Below, piece by piece: positions 8,135-16,595 of a DNA stretch of 30,092 nt. Under the pieces are notes generated by a model, which saw only the letters and a program-made list of their open reading frames with translations, did no database searches and was not told the DNA's origin. Position numbers and translations under genes: made by a program. Source of the stretch: FW021-bin31 sp964467635 (GTDB lineage: Bacteria; Bacteroidota; Bacteroidia; Chitinophagales; Chitinophagaceae); contig CAYXRN010000025.1 in assembly GCA_964467635.1 (NCBI GenBank), positions 1-30,092 on the forward strand, read 5' to 3'. Numbering within the stretch: position 1 is the stretch's first letter; each line of letters begins with the position of its first letter.

Positions 8135-8695
8135 ATGAAACCTTCAAAAAAATTATCTCCGGCGGAATCCGCGACATTACTCCAGACTTTACAAACCCGC
8201 TTTGAGCAAAACAAAAACCGCCATAAAGGGATTGTTTGGTCTGACGTACGGAGCAGGCTGGAAGCCGATCAGGAGAAATTGTGGAGCCTTAACGCGATGG
8301 AAGAAACCGGGGGCGAACCCGATGTCGTAGGGCGGGATAAGACGGGCGCCTGCATATTTTACGACTGTGCGGCGGAAAGCCCGAAGGGCCGGAGAAGTGT
8401 CTGTTATGATCACCAGGCATTGCAGTCGAGAAAAAAGCATAAGCCTGAAAACAGTGCCATGGAGATGGCCCGGGAGATGGGCGTAAATCTGTTAACAGCG
8501 GAGCAATATCGGGCTTTGCAAAAACTAGGGCAGTTTGACACGAAGACCTCCAGTTGGGTAGAAACGCCTGAGGATATCAGAAAGCTCGGCGGAGCCATTT
8601 TTTGTGATTTCCGTTATGGGCATGTCTTTGTATATCATAACGGGGCGGACTCCTATTATGGCGCCAGAGGTTTTCGCGCCTGGTTGAGTGTGTAA
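8135..8695 (+). CDS. DUF4256 family protein
   Basis: A 186-residue soluble protein, probably cytoplasmic, that matches the DUF4256 family along its full length. The family pattern is seen in LQTRFEQNKNRHKGI (N-terminal helix), LWSLNAMEETGGEPDVVG, FYDCAAESPKGRRSVCYD, RKLGGAIFCDFRYGHVFVYH and the C-terminal GARGFRAWL. Function is unknown in the family. Conserved Cys, Asp and His positions (FYDCAAESP, CYDHQ) could form an active or binding site, but that is inference. It stands 129 bases after the arginase-fold gene and 202 bases before thioredoxin; no good promoter was seen in either gap. The ATG at 8135 gives the normal family N-terminus. Confidence 0.88.
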   Translation: MKPSKKLSPAESATLLQTLQTRFEQNKNRHKGIVWSDVRSRLEADQEKLWSLNAMEETGGEPDVVGRDKTGACIFYDCAAESPKGRRSVCYDHQALQSRKKHKPENSAMEMAREMGVNLLTAEQYRALQKLGQFDTKTSSWVETPEDIRKLGGAIFCDFRYGHVFVYHNGADSYYGARGFRAWLSV

Positions 8696-8897
8696 CCCGG
8701 TTGGAGGAAGAACGTCTGTAAGCGCTGCTGAAAAATGGAGTTCCTTTCTGCCACAAGCGCGGATTATATGAAAAGGCCAAAGGATGCGATAAAGGAACAA
8801 GTGAAAGAGGTATAGGGCATTTCGCTGGTATCGGAACAATGTCATGGGGACGCTTGTTGTCTATTTGGTATAGGCATATCGGGAAAAATTAGTAACT

Positions 8898-9209
8898 ATG
8901 ACGACAAAGCAAAAACCTTTCTTTGAACTGATTGGGGGACATAGGCCGGTATTGGTAGACTTTTCTGCAGCGTGGTGTGGTCCCTGTAAGATGATGGAAC
9001 CGGTCTTGCAGGAACTCAAAGGTTTGACCGGTGATAAAGCCGTAATCGTAAAAATAGACGTAGACAAAAGCCCGGATATTGCTGCCCGCTACCGGGTTCA
9101 ATCCGTTCCCACCCTTATCATTTTCAAACAGGGAGCAGTTTGTTGGCGGCAATCCGGGGTCATGCGCGCCGGGCAGTTGCACCGGATCATTTCCCAATAC
9201 CAGGAATAA
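8898..9209 (+). CDS. trxA: Thioredoxin
   Basis: A 103-residue cytoplasmic thioredoxin, a general disulfide reductase recharged by thioredoxin reductase. The active site WCGPC is at residues 26-30 within VDFSAAWCGPCK, the buried KIDVD strand follows, and the cis-proline Pro71 is in QSVPTLIIFKQG. Length and order of motifs are those of the standard family, with no signal peptide. Bacteroidota usually encode several thioredoxins, so this need not be the main one. It converges on the acetyltransferase gene with a 22-base gap. The 202 bases upstream contain no gene and no clear consensus promoter. Confidence 0.93.
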   Translation: MTTKQKPFFELIGGHRPVLVDFSAAWCGPCKMMEPVLQELKGLTGDKAVIVKIDVDKSPDIAARYRVQSVPTLIIFKQGAVCWRQSGVMRAGQLHRIISQYQE

Positions 9210-9231
9210 CCTTATAGGGGCAGGGCAAGTT

Positions 9232-9678
9232 TTACCATTCAATGCTTCCGTTGAGCCATTCGGGGTCCAGCGCGGCGTCGTATTTTTTATAAAAATGAAT
9301 CGCCGGTTTGTTCCATTCCAGCACCTGCCAGTTCATGCCTTGCAGTTGCTTTTCTTTCCCTTCTTGTATCAGTCGGTCAAAAAGCCTTTTTCCGATGCCT
9401 TTTCCCCGCATAGCCCGGGTGACGATAATATCCTCCAGGTACAGCCGTTGGCCTTTCCAGGTTGAAAAACGGATGTAATATAAAGCGAAGGCCACGATTG
9501 CTTCCTCCGTTTCGGCCACGTAAGCCCACCAAACCGGATTTTCCCCAAACCCGCTTTCTGTGAAATGCGCCAATGAAACGCTTACTTCATCCGGGGCTTT
9601 TTCGTAATCTGCCAGCTCTTGTACGAGTTCGAGTAGCCGGGGACAATCCGCTTTCTTTGCAGGACGTATGTTGATCAT
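9232..9678 (-). CDS. GNAT-family N-acetyltransferase (SSAT-like)
   Basis: A 148-residue acetyl-CoA-dependent N-acetyltransferase. The N-terminus MINIRPAKKADCPRLLELV is typical GNAT, and the acetyl-CoA pyrophosphate loop RGKGIG is at residues 91-96 after LYLEDIIVTRAM. The stretch YYIRFSTWKGQRLYLEDIIV and the C-terminal NWQVLEWNKPAIHFYKKYDA resemble spermidine/thialysine acetyltransferases, suggesting a small amine or amino-acid substrate; that part is family inference. It begins 10 bases after the stop of the DeoR-type regulator on the same strand, so the two are probably one operon. No link between acetylation and glycerol-phosphate metabolism is evident. Confidence 0.9.
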   Translation of the reverse strand: MINIRPAKKADCPRLLELVQELADYEKAPDEVSVSLAHFTESGFGENPVWWAYVAETEEAIVAFALYYIRFSTWKGQRLYLEDIIVTRAMRGKGIGKRLFDRLIQEGKEKQLQGMNWQVLEWNKPAIHFYKKYDAALDPEWLNGSIEW

Positions 9679-9688
9679 GCTGCTTGTT

Positions 9689-10453
9689 TTAGACCTGTGT
9701 AATTTCTATTTCCCTTTCTTTGATGGCTCGGATATAATGTTCGGGCGCTTCGGTGTCAGTGATGATCTGGTCAATATCTTCCAGTGCGCAGATTTTCCCG
9801 AAACCCCGGCGTCCGAACTTGCTGGAGTCCGCCAAAACAATGACTTTTTGCGCAGCAGCCATCATTTTCTGGTTCAGGTGGGCCTCCTGCAAGCTGGTTG
9901 TCGTTAAGCCAAATTCCAGGTCCAGCCCGTCAATGCCGAGAAAAAGTTTATTGCAGGAAAAGTGTGTCAGCATATTTTCACCATAAGGACCGGTTATGGA
10001 AAAAGAGCTTTTCCTTAACGTGCCTCCCAGCTGCAGGACCTCTACTTCTTGATGTTTGTTGAGTTCAAGCGCTACGTTTAATGAGGCCGTAATGGCTATC
10101 AGTTCCTGCTGGGGCTGGATGTGCCTGGCCAGGGCCAGTACGGTGGTGCCGGAGGCGATGATGATGGCGTTGTCTTTGTCGATCAGGGTGGCGGCGGCTT
10201 TACCGATGCGGTCCTTCTCGTCGGTACGGATGTGTTCCTTTTCGTTTACCGGGCGTTCATTGATATAAGGATTGGTGCGGGAGGCGCCTCCGTGAGAGCG
10301 GAACAACAACCCCTTGTCTTCCAGAAGTTTTAAATCTTTGCGGATGGTTACGGCAGACACTTTCAATTCTTTACAAAGCGCCAATACCTGTACAGCTCCT
10401 TCTTTTTCGAGCTTATCCAGAATAGTTTGATGCCGGCTGGCTATTGTTGACAT
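9689..10453 (-). CDS. DeoR/GlpR-family transcriptional repressor
   Basis: A 254-residue regulator with an N-terminal winged helix-turn-helix (residues ~6-60; VSAVTIRKDLKLLEDKGLLFRSHGGA is the DeoR recognition-helix signature) and a C-terminal DeoRC sugar-phosphate sensor domain (residues ~78-235; IIIASGTTVLALAR, LGIDGLDLEFGLTT and VLADSSKFGR). Such proteins bind operators until a phosphorylated sugar or polyol releases them. It is transcribed away from glpD, with which it shares the 264-base intergenic region, so glycerol-3-phosphate is the likely effector and glpD the likely target. The GNAT gene follows it by 10 bases. No exact promoter for this gene was identified; the AT-rich stretch near 10480 has a TATAAT-like word on the minus strand but nothing decisive. 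Confidence 0.92.
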   Translation of the reverse strand: MSTIASRHQTILDKLEKEGAVQVLALCKELKVSAVTIRKDLKLLEDKGLLFRSHGGASRTNPYINERPVNEKEHIRTDEKDRIGKAAATLIDKDNAIIIASGTTVLALARHIQPQQELIAITASLNVALELNKHQEVEVLQLGGTLRKSSFSITGPYGENMLTHFSCNKLFLGIDGLDLEFGLTTTSLQEAHLNQKMMAAAQKVIVLADSSKFGRRGFGKICALEDIDQIITDTEAPEHYIRAIKEREIEITQV

Positions 10454-10575
10454 AATCGGTATTTTAATGGGCTATTATACAAATTTTTTCCATATGAAAG
10501 CAGGAAAGATAACAACAATTTGAAATAAAAAGAAAGTCCCTGCTTCGTGATTTTCAGCTATTTAGGCATCATTAC

Positions 10576-10591
10576 GTTTCGTCTTGTTTCG
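10576..10591 (+). promoter_or_regulatory. Candidate DeoR/GlpR operator (direct repeat)
   Basis: Two copies of GTTTCG, at 10576-10581 and 10586-10591, repeat with a 10-base period, one helical turn. TTTCG or CGAAA direct repeats are a known operator style for DeoR-family repressors. The copies overlap the -33 region of the proposed glpD promoter, where a bound repressor would block transcription. The rest of the 264-base gap (10454-10717) holds no gene. Confidence 0.5.
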
Positions 10592-10611
10592 ATTTTAGGT
10601 ATATATTTTTG
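10584..10611 (+). promoter_or_regulatory. Candidate promoter of glpD
   Basis: TTG at 10584-10586, a 17-base spacer, and TATTTTTG at 10604-10611 match the Bacteroidota elements (-7 exact TAnnTTTG). Transcription would start near 10618, leaving a leader of about 100 bases before the ATG. A second, weaker -7-like sequence, TACATTTA at 10686-10693, has no clear -33 partner. Confidence 0.5.
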
Positions 10612-10717
10612 CTTCTTTCAAATCTCTGCTTACTTTTACCTTCTAATACTTTCAGGCTTTCTCCACGAATGCCAGGAAGATGTCGTACATTTAAGATCAA
10701 AAGTAAGAAAAACAGGA

Positions 10718-12277
10718 ATGAAAAGAGCGTTGTCAATTCAAAAACTAAAAGAAACGGACCAATGGGAGATCATTGTCATCGGAGGGGGGGCTACCGGGCT
10801 CGGCGTAGCGGTGGATTCGGCTTCCCGCGGCTATAAAACCCTGCTGCTGGAGCAGGCGGATTTTGCGAAAGGAACTTCCAGCAGAAGCACCAAGTTGGTC
10901 CATGGAGGGGTCCGTTACCTGGAACAGGGGAATATAAAATTGGTGTTGGAAGCATTGCGGGAGCGGGGATTGTTTTTGAAAAATGCGCCACACCTGGCTC
11001 GCAAGCAGGCGTTTATTATTCCTGTTTATTCTCTTTGGGAGCGTATGAAGTATTACATCGGCATGAAAATCTATGATTGGATGGCCGGTAAGGAACGTAT
11101 TGGTAATTCTTCCTGGTTAACAAAAAGGGAAGTGTTGAAAGAAATGGCCGGAATAAACAGCGACAAATTGAAAGGAGGCATATTGTATTATGACGGCCAG
11201 TTTGATGACGCCCGCATGGCCGTTGCTCTTGCCCAGACTTGTGAAGACCATGGCGGAACGGTACTGAATTATATGACGGTAAAGGGGCTGACGAAGGATG
11301 CCGGGGGAAGAATTTCGGGGATAGAAGCCATAGACAATGAAACCGGGACCAGTTATTCGCTAAAAGCCAAAGCAGTGGTCAACGCAACCGGTGTTTTTGT
11401 AGATGAAATACATCAAATGGATACCGATGAGGATGAACAGTCTGTACAACCCAGCCAGGGGGTACACCTGGTACTGCCCCCTCGTTTTTTAAAAACGACT
11501 GATTTCGCTCTCATGATCCCCAAAACGGATGACGGGCGCGTGTTGTTTTTGGTGCCGTGGCATCACCATCTGTTGATGGGGACCACGGATACGCCATTGG
11601 AAGAACATACCCTGGAGCCCCGCGCCTTGGAAAAAGAAATAACTTTTATCTTAAGAAATGCGGGCAAATACCTGGATCAGGCCCCGGAAAGAAAAGAGGT
11701 TTTAAGCGTCTATGCCGGTTTACGGCCTTTAGCCCTGCCTTCCAATGAAGGAGGCCGGTCCAGTAAAGATATTTCACGCCATCATAGCCTGGAAGTCAGC
11801 GACTCGGGATTGGTGACCATTACGGGTGGAAAATGGACAACCTACCGGAAAATGGGAGAAGATACCGTCAATAAGGTGATTGAGACTGCCGGACTGGAGC
11901 CTAAGCGGTGTATAACCGAACATTTGAAAATACATGGCTGGGAAAAGAAATCAATGGCTAACTGGGACGTATACGGTACGGACCGCTCAAAAATAGCGGC
12001 TTTGCAGGCCGCCCATCCCGAATGGAATAAAAAGCTGGATGAGGATTGGCCACAGACCTACGCCGAAGTCGTTTGGACGGTGAAAGAAGAGATGGCCAGA
12101 AAGGTAGAAGACGTCTTGAGCCGCAGGTTCAGGATTCTTTTTCTGGATGCCGAGGCGGCTATCCGTATGGCACCTAAGGTGGCATACATTATGCGGGAAG
12201 TGTTACAAAAGGATGAAGAATGGGAAATCGCCGAAACCAAAGCGTTTGTGGCGCTGGCTGCTGAATACCAACTGTAA
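10718..12277 (+). CDS. glpD: Aerobic glycerol-3-phosphate dehydrogenase, FAD-dependent
   Basis: A 519-residue flavoprotein that oxidises glycerol-3-phosphate to dihydroxyacetone phosphate and passes electrons to the quinone pool at the inner membrane. The FAD-binding Rossmann motif IIVIGGGATGLGVAVDSASRG is at residues ~18-38. The family signature follows in GTSSRSTKLVHGGVRYLEQGN. The catalytic domain includes YDGQFDDARMAVAL and LMGTTDTPLEEH, and GGKWTTYRKMGEDTV closes the FAD site. A C-terminal helical domain is present from ~390. The open frame extends upstream to 10547, but that part is hydrophobic and unlike the family and contains the promoter; MKRALSIQKLKETDQWEIIVIGGG is the normal start. 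The gene is divergent from the DeoR-type regulator and followed by a glycerophosphodiesterase gene, a functionally coherent set. Confidence 0.95.
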   Translation: MKRALSIQKLKETDQWEIIVIGGGATGLGVAVDSASRGYKTLLLEQADFAKGTSSRSTKLVHGGVRYLEQGNIKLVLEALRERGLFLKNAPHLARKQAFIIPVYSLWERMKYYIGMKIYDWMAGKERIGNSSWLTKREVLKEMAGINSDKLKGGILYYDGQFDDARMAVALAQTCEDHGGTVLNYMTVKGLTKDAGGRISGIEAIDNETGTSYSLKAKAVVNATGVFVDEIHQMDTDEDEQSVQPSQGVHLVLPPRFLKTTDFALMIPKTDDGRVLFLVPWHHHLLMGTTDTPLEEHTLEPRALEKEITFILRNAGKYLDQAPERKEVLSVYAGLRPLALPSNEGGRSSKDISRHHSLEVSDSGLVTITGGKWTTYRKMGEDTVNKVIETAGLEPKRCITEHLKIHGWEKKSMANWDVYGTDRSKIAALQAAHPEWNKKLDEDWPQTYAEVVWTVKEEMARKVEDVLSRRFRILFLDAEAAIRMAPKVAYIMREVLQKDEEWEIAETKAFVALAAEYQL

Positions 12278-12355
12278 TAATTAACAATTTGGTCATAGGA
12301 AATTAACAAAAGGGTTAAAGAAGAAGCGGATCTTTGCCCTGCAAGTGTAAAAGTT

Positions 12356-13303
12356 ATGAAACATCTGAATGCTATATTCGCCTCCGGGCTTTTGGTCGCC
12401 GGGCTATGTTGCGCTGTTTTACTGAGCGGTTGCGCCGCCGCCCGAAAAACGACTGCTGAAAAGATCAGCTTCTATGAGGTTGGCCACCGGGGCGCCCGCG
12501 GACTTATGGCCGAAAATACCATCCCTTCTTTTGAGAAGGCCATTGAAGTTGGAGCCAATACCATTGAATTTGACGTGCATATTACCAAGGATCATAAGGT
12601 AGTCGTATATCACGACAACTCGTTTAACCCGGCCTACACGCTGAGGCCGGACGGCTCAGAAATACCTCAGTCTCAGCGTAAGGCATATACCTTTTACCAA
12701 ATGGACTATGCGGATATCCGGCAGTTTATCATTGGCCAAAAGCGGTATGACGCCTATCCCGAACAACAGCCGGTAAAGGCGTACGCGCCGCTGATGTCGG
12801 AAATGATTGACGCCATAGAAGCTTTTACAAAAGCCCATGATTATCCCCCTGTTGTTTACCTGCTTGAGGTTAAATCTAATCCGCAAACAGACGGTTTCGA
12901 ACAACCTGAACCTGAAGAATACATGCGCATCATGATGCAGGTGCTAACCCCTTATCTACAGCAGATAAAAGGCCGGCTCATCATCCAGTCGTTTGACATG
13001 CGTCCATTACAGGTGTTGCATAGCACACACCCGGATATTCCGTTGGGGTATTTGACAGGAGACAAAAGCAAGGGGGTGGAGCAAAACCTTGAAGTGCTGG
13101 GTTTTGTCCCTGAATTTTATAACCCGCATTATGCGCTGGTGGATGCCCAGTTCTTAACCACCTGCCACAACAAAGGCATGAAAGTACTGCCCTGGACAGT
13201 GGAAAAGAAAGGCCGGATGGAACAGCTGATTGCGCTGGGAGTAGACGGGATCATCACCGATTATCCGAACCGGCTGGAAGAAGTAGTAGCGCGAAAAAAA
13301 TAA
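12356..13303 (+). CDS. Glycerophosphodiester phosphodiesterase lipoprotein
   Basis: A 315-residue GDPD-family lipoprotein that would split glycerophosphodiesters from phospholipid breakdown into an alcohol and glycerol-3-phosphate, feeding GlpD encoded just upstream. A signal peptide ends in the lipobox LSGC (Cys26). The TIM-barrel active site is complete: HRGARG (His44), AENT (Glu53), EFDVH (Glu71, Asp73) and YHD (His86). LLEVKS and GIITDYPNRL are further family motifs. No acidic residues follow the lipid cysteine (CAAARKTT), so it is probably anchored facing the periplasm, in contrast to the lipoproteins of the next operon. It starts 78 bases after glpD and may be co-transcribed; a GATCTTTG at 12329-12336 is one mismatch from a -7 element but lacks a -33 partner. 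Confidence 0.92.
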   Translation: MKHLNAIFASGLLVAGLCCAVLLSGCAAARKTTAEKISFYEVGHRGARGLMAENTIPSFEKAIEVGANTIEFDVHITKDHKVVVYHDNSFNPAYTLRPDGSEIPQSQRKAYTFYQMDYADIRQFIIGQKRYDAYPEQQPVKAYAPLMSEMIDAIEAFTKAHDYPPVVYLLEVKSNPQTDGFEQPEPEEYMRIMMQVLTPYLQQIKGRLIIQSFDMRPLQVLHSTHPDIPLGYLTGDKSKGVEQNLEVLGFVPEFYNPHYALVDAQFLTTCHNKGMKVLPWTVEKKGRMEQLIALGVDGIITDYPNRLEEVVARKK

Positions 13304-13422
13304 AGGAAACGTTCTTTTGCAGGTGTTGTCTTTGTGAGGGCACCCGGCGGCGGAAGGAAATAGCCCAAGCTCGAAGGTTACCGGATTCTTTCGGTTATTA
13401 ATGAAATGAAACGTAACGCCGC

Positions 13423-13457
13423 TGACCGCCTTTTTCGCGGTCACAACGCGTTTTTTT
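13423..13457 (+). terminator. Hairpin followed by T-run: probable terminator
   Basis: TGACCGC (13423-13429) pairs perfectly with GCGGTCA (13437-13443) around a CTTTTTC loop; a run of seven T follows at 13451-13457 after a seven-base gap. It could end the glpD-phosphodiesterase transcript, though the gap before the T-run is longer than ideal. Confidence 0.5.
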
Positions 13458-13468
13458 GAAAAAAATTC

Positions 13469-13508
13469 TTAAATAAAATTTTATTTAATTAAAAATGATG
13501 TATATTTA
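13469..13508 (+). promoter_or_regulatory. Palindrome and promoter-like region before the SusC/SusD/fasciclin operon
   Basis: TTAAATAAAATTTTATTTAA at 13469-13488 is a perfect 20-base palindrome. Just after it, TATATTTA at 13501-13508 is one base from the Bacteroidota -7 consensus, and a TTTT at 13479-13482 lies 18 bases upstream as a poor -33 element, inside the palindrome. Transcription would begin near 13515, about 65 bases before the SusC start. The 275-base gap 13304-13578 contains no gene; besides this it holds only the hairpin at 13423. Confidence 0.45.
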
Positions 13509-13578
13509 TCGCTTCAAGTACTGTAAAAATAACTTTTAGCAACTTAAAGTCGTATTTTTTTTATTTAATACATCGAGT

Positions 13579-16575
13579 ATGCAACAGACTTACTTTCGTT
13601 TATTTTATCGAATAGCCTTCCCTATTATATTTTTCTCTTTCATCTCTTTTCACTCCTCTCGTGCACAGGTATTGTATTCCAATGAGGATTCAACCAATGC
13701 CTCCGTGGATAGTGCCGCCTGGTTTAAGAATTTCCAATTGCACAGCCGGGATACGGTGGGTTATTTCCCCAATAATGAGTTGTATCTGACACAGAACGGA
13801 GCCATTTCTGTTGTAAATATGAACCGGCTCCGTCAAGTTCCCTATGGAGACATCAACCAAATGTTGCGGTCAGGTGCTACAGGGGTTCACGTATTGACGC
13901 CTTCGGCAGAACCGGGTAAAAGAAACGGCGTCTTCATACGGGGTTATTCGGATCTTATCCTTAACAACGGAGACGTCATGGAGGCGCAGCCCACCTATGT
14001 CATCAACGGAATCCCTGTTATTTTGGACCATCCTTTTGCTTATCAGATTCAGCGGTTTGATATCGACCGGCTGGGAACAGAAAATAACTTATTATCGTTT
14101 ATTGATGTCAATGACATTAAAAGCATAGAGGTCTTAAAAGATTTTTCAGCGGCTGCTAAATACGGGCCGCTCTCTGCTAACGGCGTGGTAAAAATAGAAA
14201 CCTACGGACCCCGGTCCGGTGAACTGAGGGTGGACGTGAATGCGCATGTCTCCTATGGACTGGCCCCGGAAGTGGTACCGGTGAACGGGCGTTATGTGCG
14301 TGATTTCCGGCAACCCTTTTATGATAAATACGCCAGTACGGTCCAATTACAGAATTATCCCGCCTACCTGGCCGACTCTACCCGGCCTGAATATTTTGGC
14401 CCGGCCGACTGGGATGAGCTTTATTTTCAGAACAGTGCCAGCGAGGGCGTGCAAGCTGCTATTTCCGGTGGGTCCCGCCTGGCTAACTTCAGGTTCTCCG
14501 TTGGGCATGCTTTGTTTCAGGGCGTCAGGGATGCGACCGGTTTTAAGCGGTATAATGTCAATTTTGGCATCAACATCATGCCGGTACACAACCTGCTCAT
14601 TACGACCTATCTGTCTGGTGCTACCATGAAGCGGGACCGGAACCGTTTCATTCGCAGCAGGATAGGAGACGAGGATTATGTTTTGAATCTGGAGAGCCCA
14701 CCCTCTCCGAACAAAAGCCTGATGAAGCGGTATTATTTTTATTTAGAGCAGCAACTGGACAGGAATAAAAACAACGAGATCAATGCGTTGGCGAACGCGC
14801 AATATACCTTCAGCAAGCATTTTAAGGTCAACTCCCGCCTGGGGATAGATTACCAACAGAACTTCAGAGATCTTTTTATCCCCTCTACCGTTAGCGACGG
14901 AAATAATTTTGTATCCAACTTTGATGGGTTTAATCGGCGGATCGTTTGGGATAATGCCCTTAACTTTAATAAAAGCTTTGGAAAAGTACACCACCTTACC
15001 GCCGCTGTAGGCATGTATACGCAGTGGGACAAATGGAGTTACAAGTATGGGAAGGCCTACAAAGGAAAGAGCGATTATATTAAGATTTATCAACCGGGGA
15101 CGGAAGAACACAGAGAAAGCACTTCCAATAATTTCCGCCTGACAGCCAATTTTGTTGATGTGCTGCAATCGAATCTGGCTTCTTTTTATGGCAACATCAG
15201 ATATGATTTTAAACATAAATACGCCGTAGGTATTTATCTCAGAAAAGATGGCAGTTCTAATATTGCGGATACCAAAAGATGGCTTTTTTCCCCTACAATA
15301 AGCGCTGCTTGGACGGCATCTAATGAAGAGATGCTTAAAAATTCCCCGGTGATCAGCTTGTTGAAGTTGAGAGGCAGCTGGGGCCGGGTCGGCAAATTGC
15401 TCACCTATGATTATTATAAAGCCGGTCCGGTTTATAATGTTGGCATAGGCTGGAACGGAAGCCCCAACATGGCTACCTATAACGCATTCCCCGTATTGAA
15501 CGCTTCCTATGACCTGGGCTATATCACAAATGCCATTGAATGGCCTTATGTTCAGCAGGCGAATGTGGGACTGGACATGGGACTCCTGAAAAACAAAATC
15601 AGGTTGACCCTGGATGTGTATTCCAAAGAATATAAAAACCTGCTTTTGAAAGTGCCCGTGATGGAAGAACGGGGATATACGGGCGTCGTTCGAAATGGAA
15701 TGGCTATTTTAAACAAAGGATTTGAAGCTTCTCTTTCGGCTACAGTTGTTGAGACGGACAAATTCTCCTGGGACGTTACCCTTTCTGCTTATGCCAACAC
15801 GAATGAACTTACTGCACTTCCTGCAGGGTATAAAGAAATGATTATAGCAGACCGCTATTTCAAAATAGGGCAGCCTGTTAATAAATATTGGATTTTGTTG
15901 AACGAAGGAATCTATTCGGCCGAAGAACAGATTCCCGTTGACCCGGAAACCCACGAGAAAATGTCCTACCAGGGCATTCCTCTGAAAGTAGGCGATCCCG
16001 CGTGGAAGGACCTCAATCATGATTACGTCATTGACGATGAAGACCGTGTCCTTAAAGGTTCACCCACCCCTGATGTCGCCGGCTTTTTCGGGAACCAGTT
16101 TCAATACAAGCATGTTTCATTAGGCCTGCTTTTCCATTACGCTTTAGGCAGGGAAGTCATGAACGCGCATAAAGCAGGCTACTTTGATTTTGCCAACAGG
16201 GAAGGTGCAGACAATCTTACAGGGGTGAAAGAAATCAACTTTTGGCAAAAACAGCAGGGAGATTACAACAGTGTACCGACATACAACCCCTGGAGCGCCG
16301 TAAATCCTTACCAGGTCAATCAAAGTTTATTCCTGGAGGACGCCTCTTTTGTTAAGCTGCGTTCGGTAAGCCTCGCTTACGACTTTAGGACCAGGTGGCT
16401 ACAAACCGCCGGAATCAGGCAATTGAGGATTTATGCGTCTGCTAAAAACGTTTGGACATGGACCGAATATGATGCGGGGGATCCCGAAGCAGTCAGCTAT
16501 TTTGGCTATGACAATGGTTATTACAACTGGTCTTATCCCACAAGCTTTACGCTCGGCTTCAATTTCAAATTCTAA
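13579..16575 (+). CDS. SusC-like TonB-dependent receptor A, without N-terminal carboxypeptidase-like domain
   Basis: A 998-residue outer-membrane beta-barrel importer powered by TonB. A signal peptide ends near residue 29 (HSSRA-Q). The plug domain lies at ~80-210: YGDINQMLRSGATGVHVL, GVFIRGYSDL, PTYVINGIPV, NDIKSIEVLKDFSAAAKYG and ANGVVKIETYG are the SusC plug landmarks, though the usual YGSRGANGV reads YGPLSANGV. The rest forms the barrel and ends in FTLGFNFKF, with the terminal Phe used for barrel assembly. Between signal and plug there are only ~50 residues, so the beta-sandwich domain common at the front of SusC proteins (present in receptor B) is absent, as is an STN signalling domain. 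Its SusD partner starts 20 bases downstream. Ligand unknown. Confidence 0.92.
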   Translation: MQQTYFRLFYRIAFPIIFFSFISFHSSRAQVLYSNEDSTNASVDSAAWFKNFQLHSRDTVGYFPNNELYLTQNGAISVVNMNRLRQVPYGDINQMLRSGATGVHVLTPSAEPGKRNGVFIRGYSDLILNNGDVMEAQPTYVINGIPVILDHPFAYQIQRFDIDRLGTENNLLSFIDVNDIKSIEVLKDFSAAAKYGPLSANGVVKIETYGPRSGELRVDVNAHVSYGLAPEVVPVNGRYVRDFRQPFYDKYASTVQLQNYPAYLADSTRPEYFGPADWDELYFQNSASEGVQAAISGGSRLANFRFSVGHALFQGVRDATGFKRYNVNFGINIMPVHNLLITTYLSGATMKRDRNRFIRSRIGDEDYVLNLESPPSPNKSLMKRYYFYLEQQLDRNKNNEINALANAQYTFSKHFKVNSRLGIDYQQNFRDLFIPSTVSDGNNFVSNFDGFNRRIVWDNALNFNKSFGKVHHLTAAVGMYTQWDKWSYKYGKAYKGKSDYIKIYQPGTEEHRESTSNNFRLTANFVDVLQSNLASFYGNIRYDFKHKYAVGIYLRKDGSSNIADTKRWLFSPTISAAWTASNEEMLKNSPVISLLKLRGSWGRVGKLLTYDYYKAGPVYNVGIGWNGSPNMATYNAFPVLNASYDLGYITNAIEWPYVQQANVGLDMGLLKNKIRLTLDVYSKEYKNLLLKVPVMEERGYTGVVRNGMAILNKGFEASLSATVVETDKFSWDVTLSAYANTNELTALPAGYKEMIIADRYFKIGQPVNKYWILLNEGIYSAEEQIPVDPETHEKMSYQGIPLKVGDPAWKDLNHDYVIDDEDRVLKGSPTPDVAGFFGNQFQYKHVSLGLLFHYALGREVMNAHKAGYFDFANREGADNLTGVKEINFWQKQQGDYNSVPTYNPWSAVNPYQVNQSLFLEDASFVKLRSVSLAYDFRTRWLQTAGIRQLRIYASAKNVWTWTEYDAGDPEAVSYFGYDNGYYNWSYPTSFTLGFNFKF

Positions 16576-16595
16576 TGATTACATAAAGATTAAAT

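Noticed and set aside
8696..8897. Possible small gene or promoter before thioredoxin
   Set aside because: No open frame with recognisable features, and CTATTTGG near 8860 lacks the TAnnTTTG spacing.
10547..10717. Hydrophobic N-terminal extension of GlpD
   Set aside because: GlpD proteins start just before the FAD motif, and this stretch contains the promoter and operator-like repeat.
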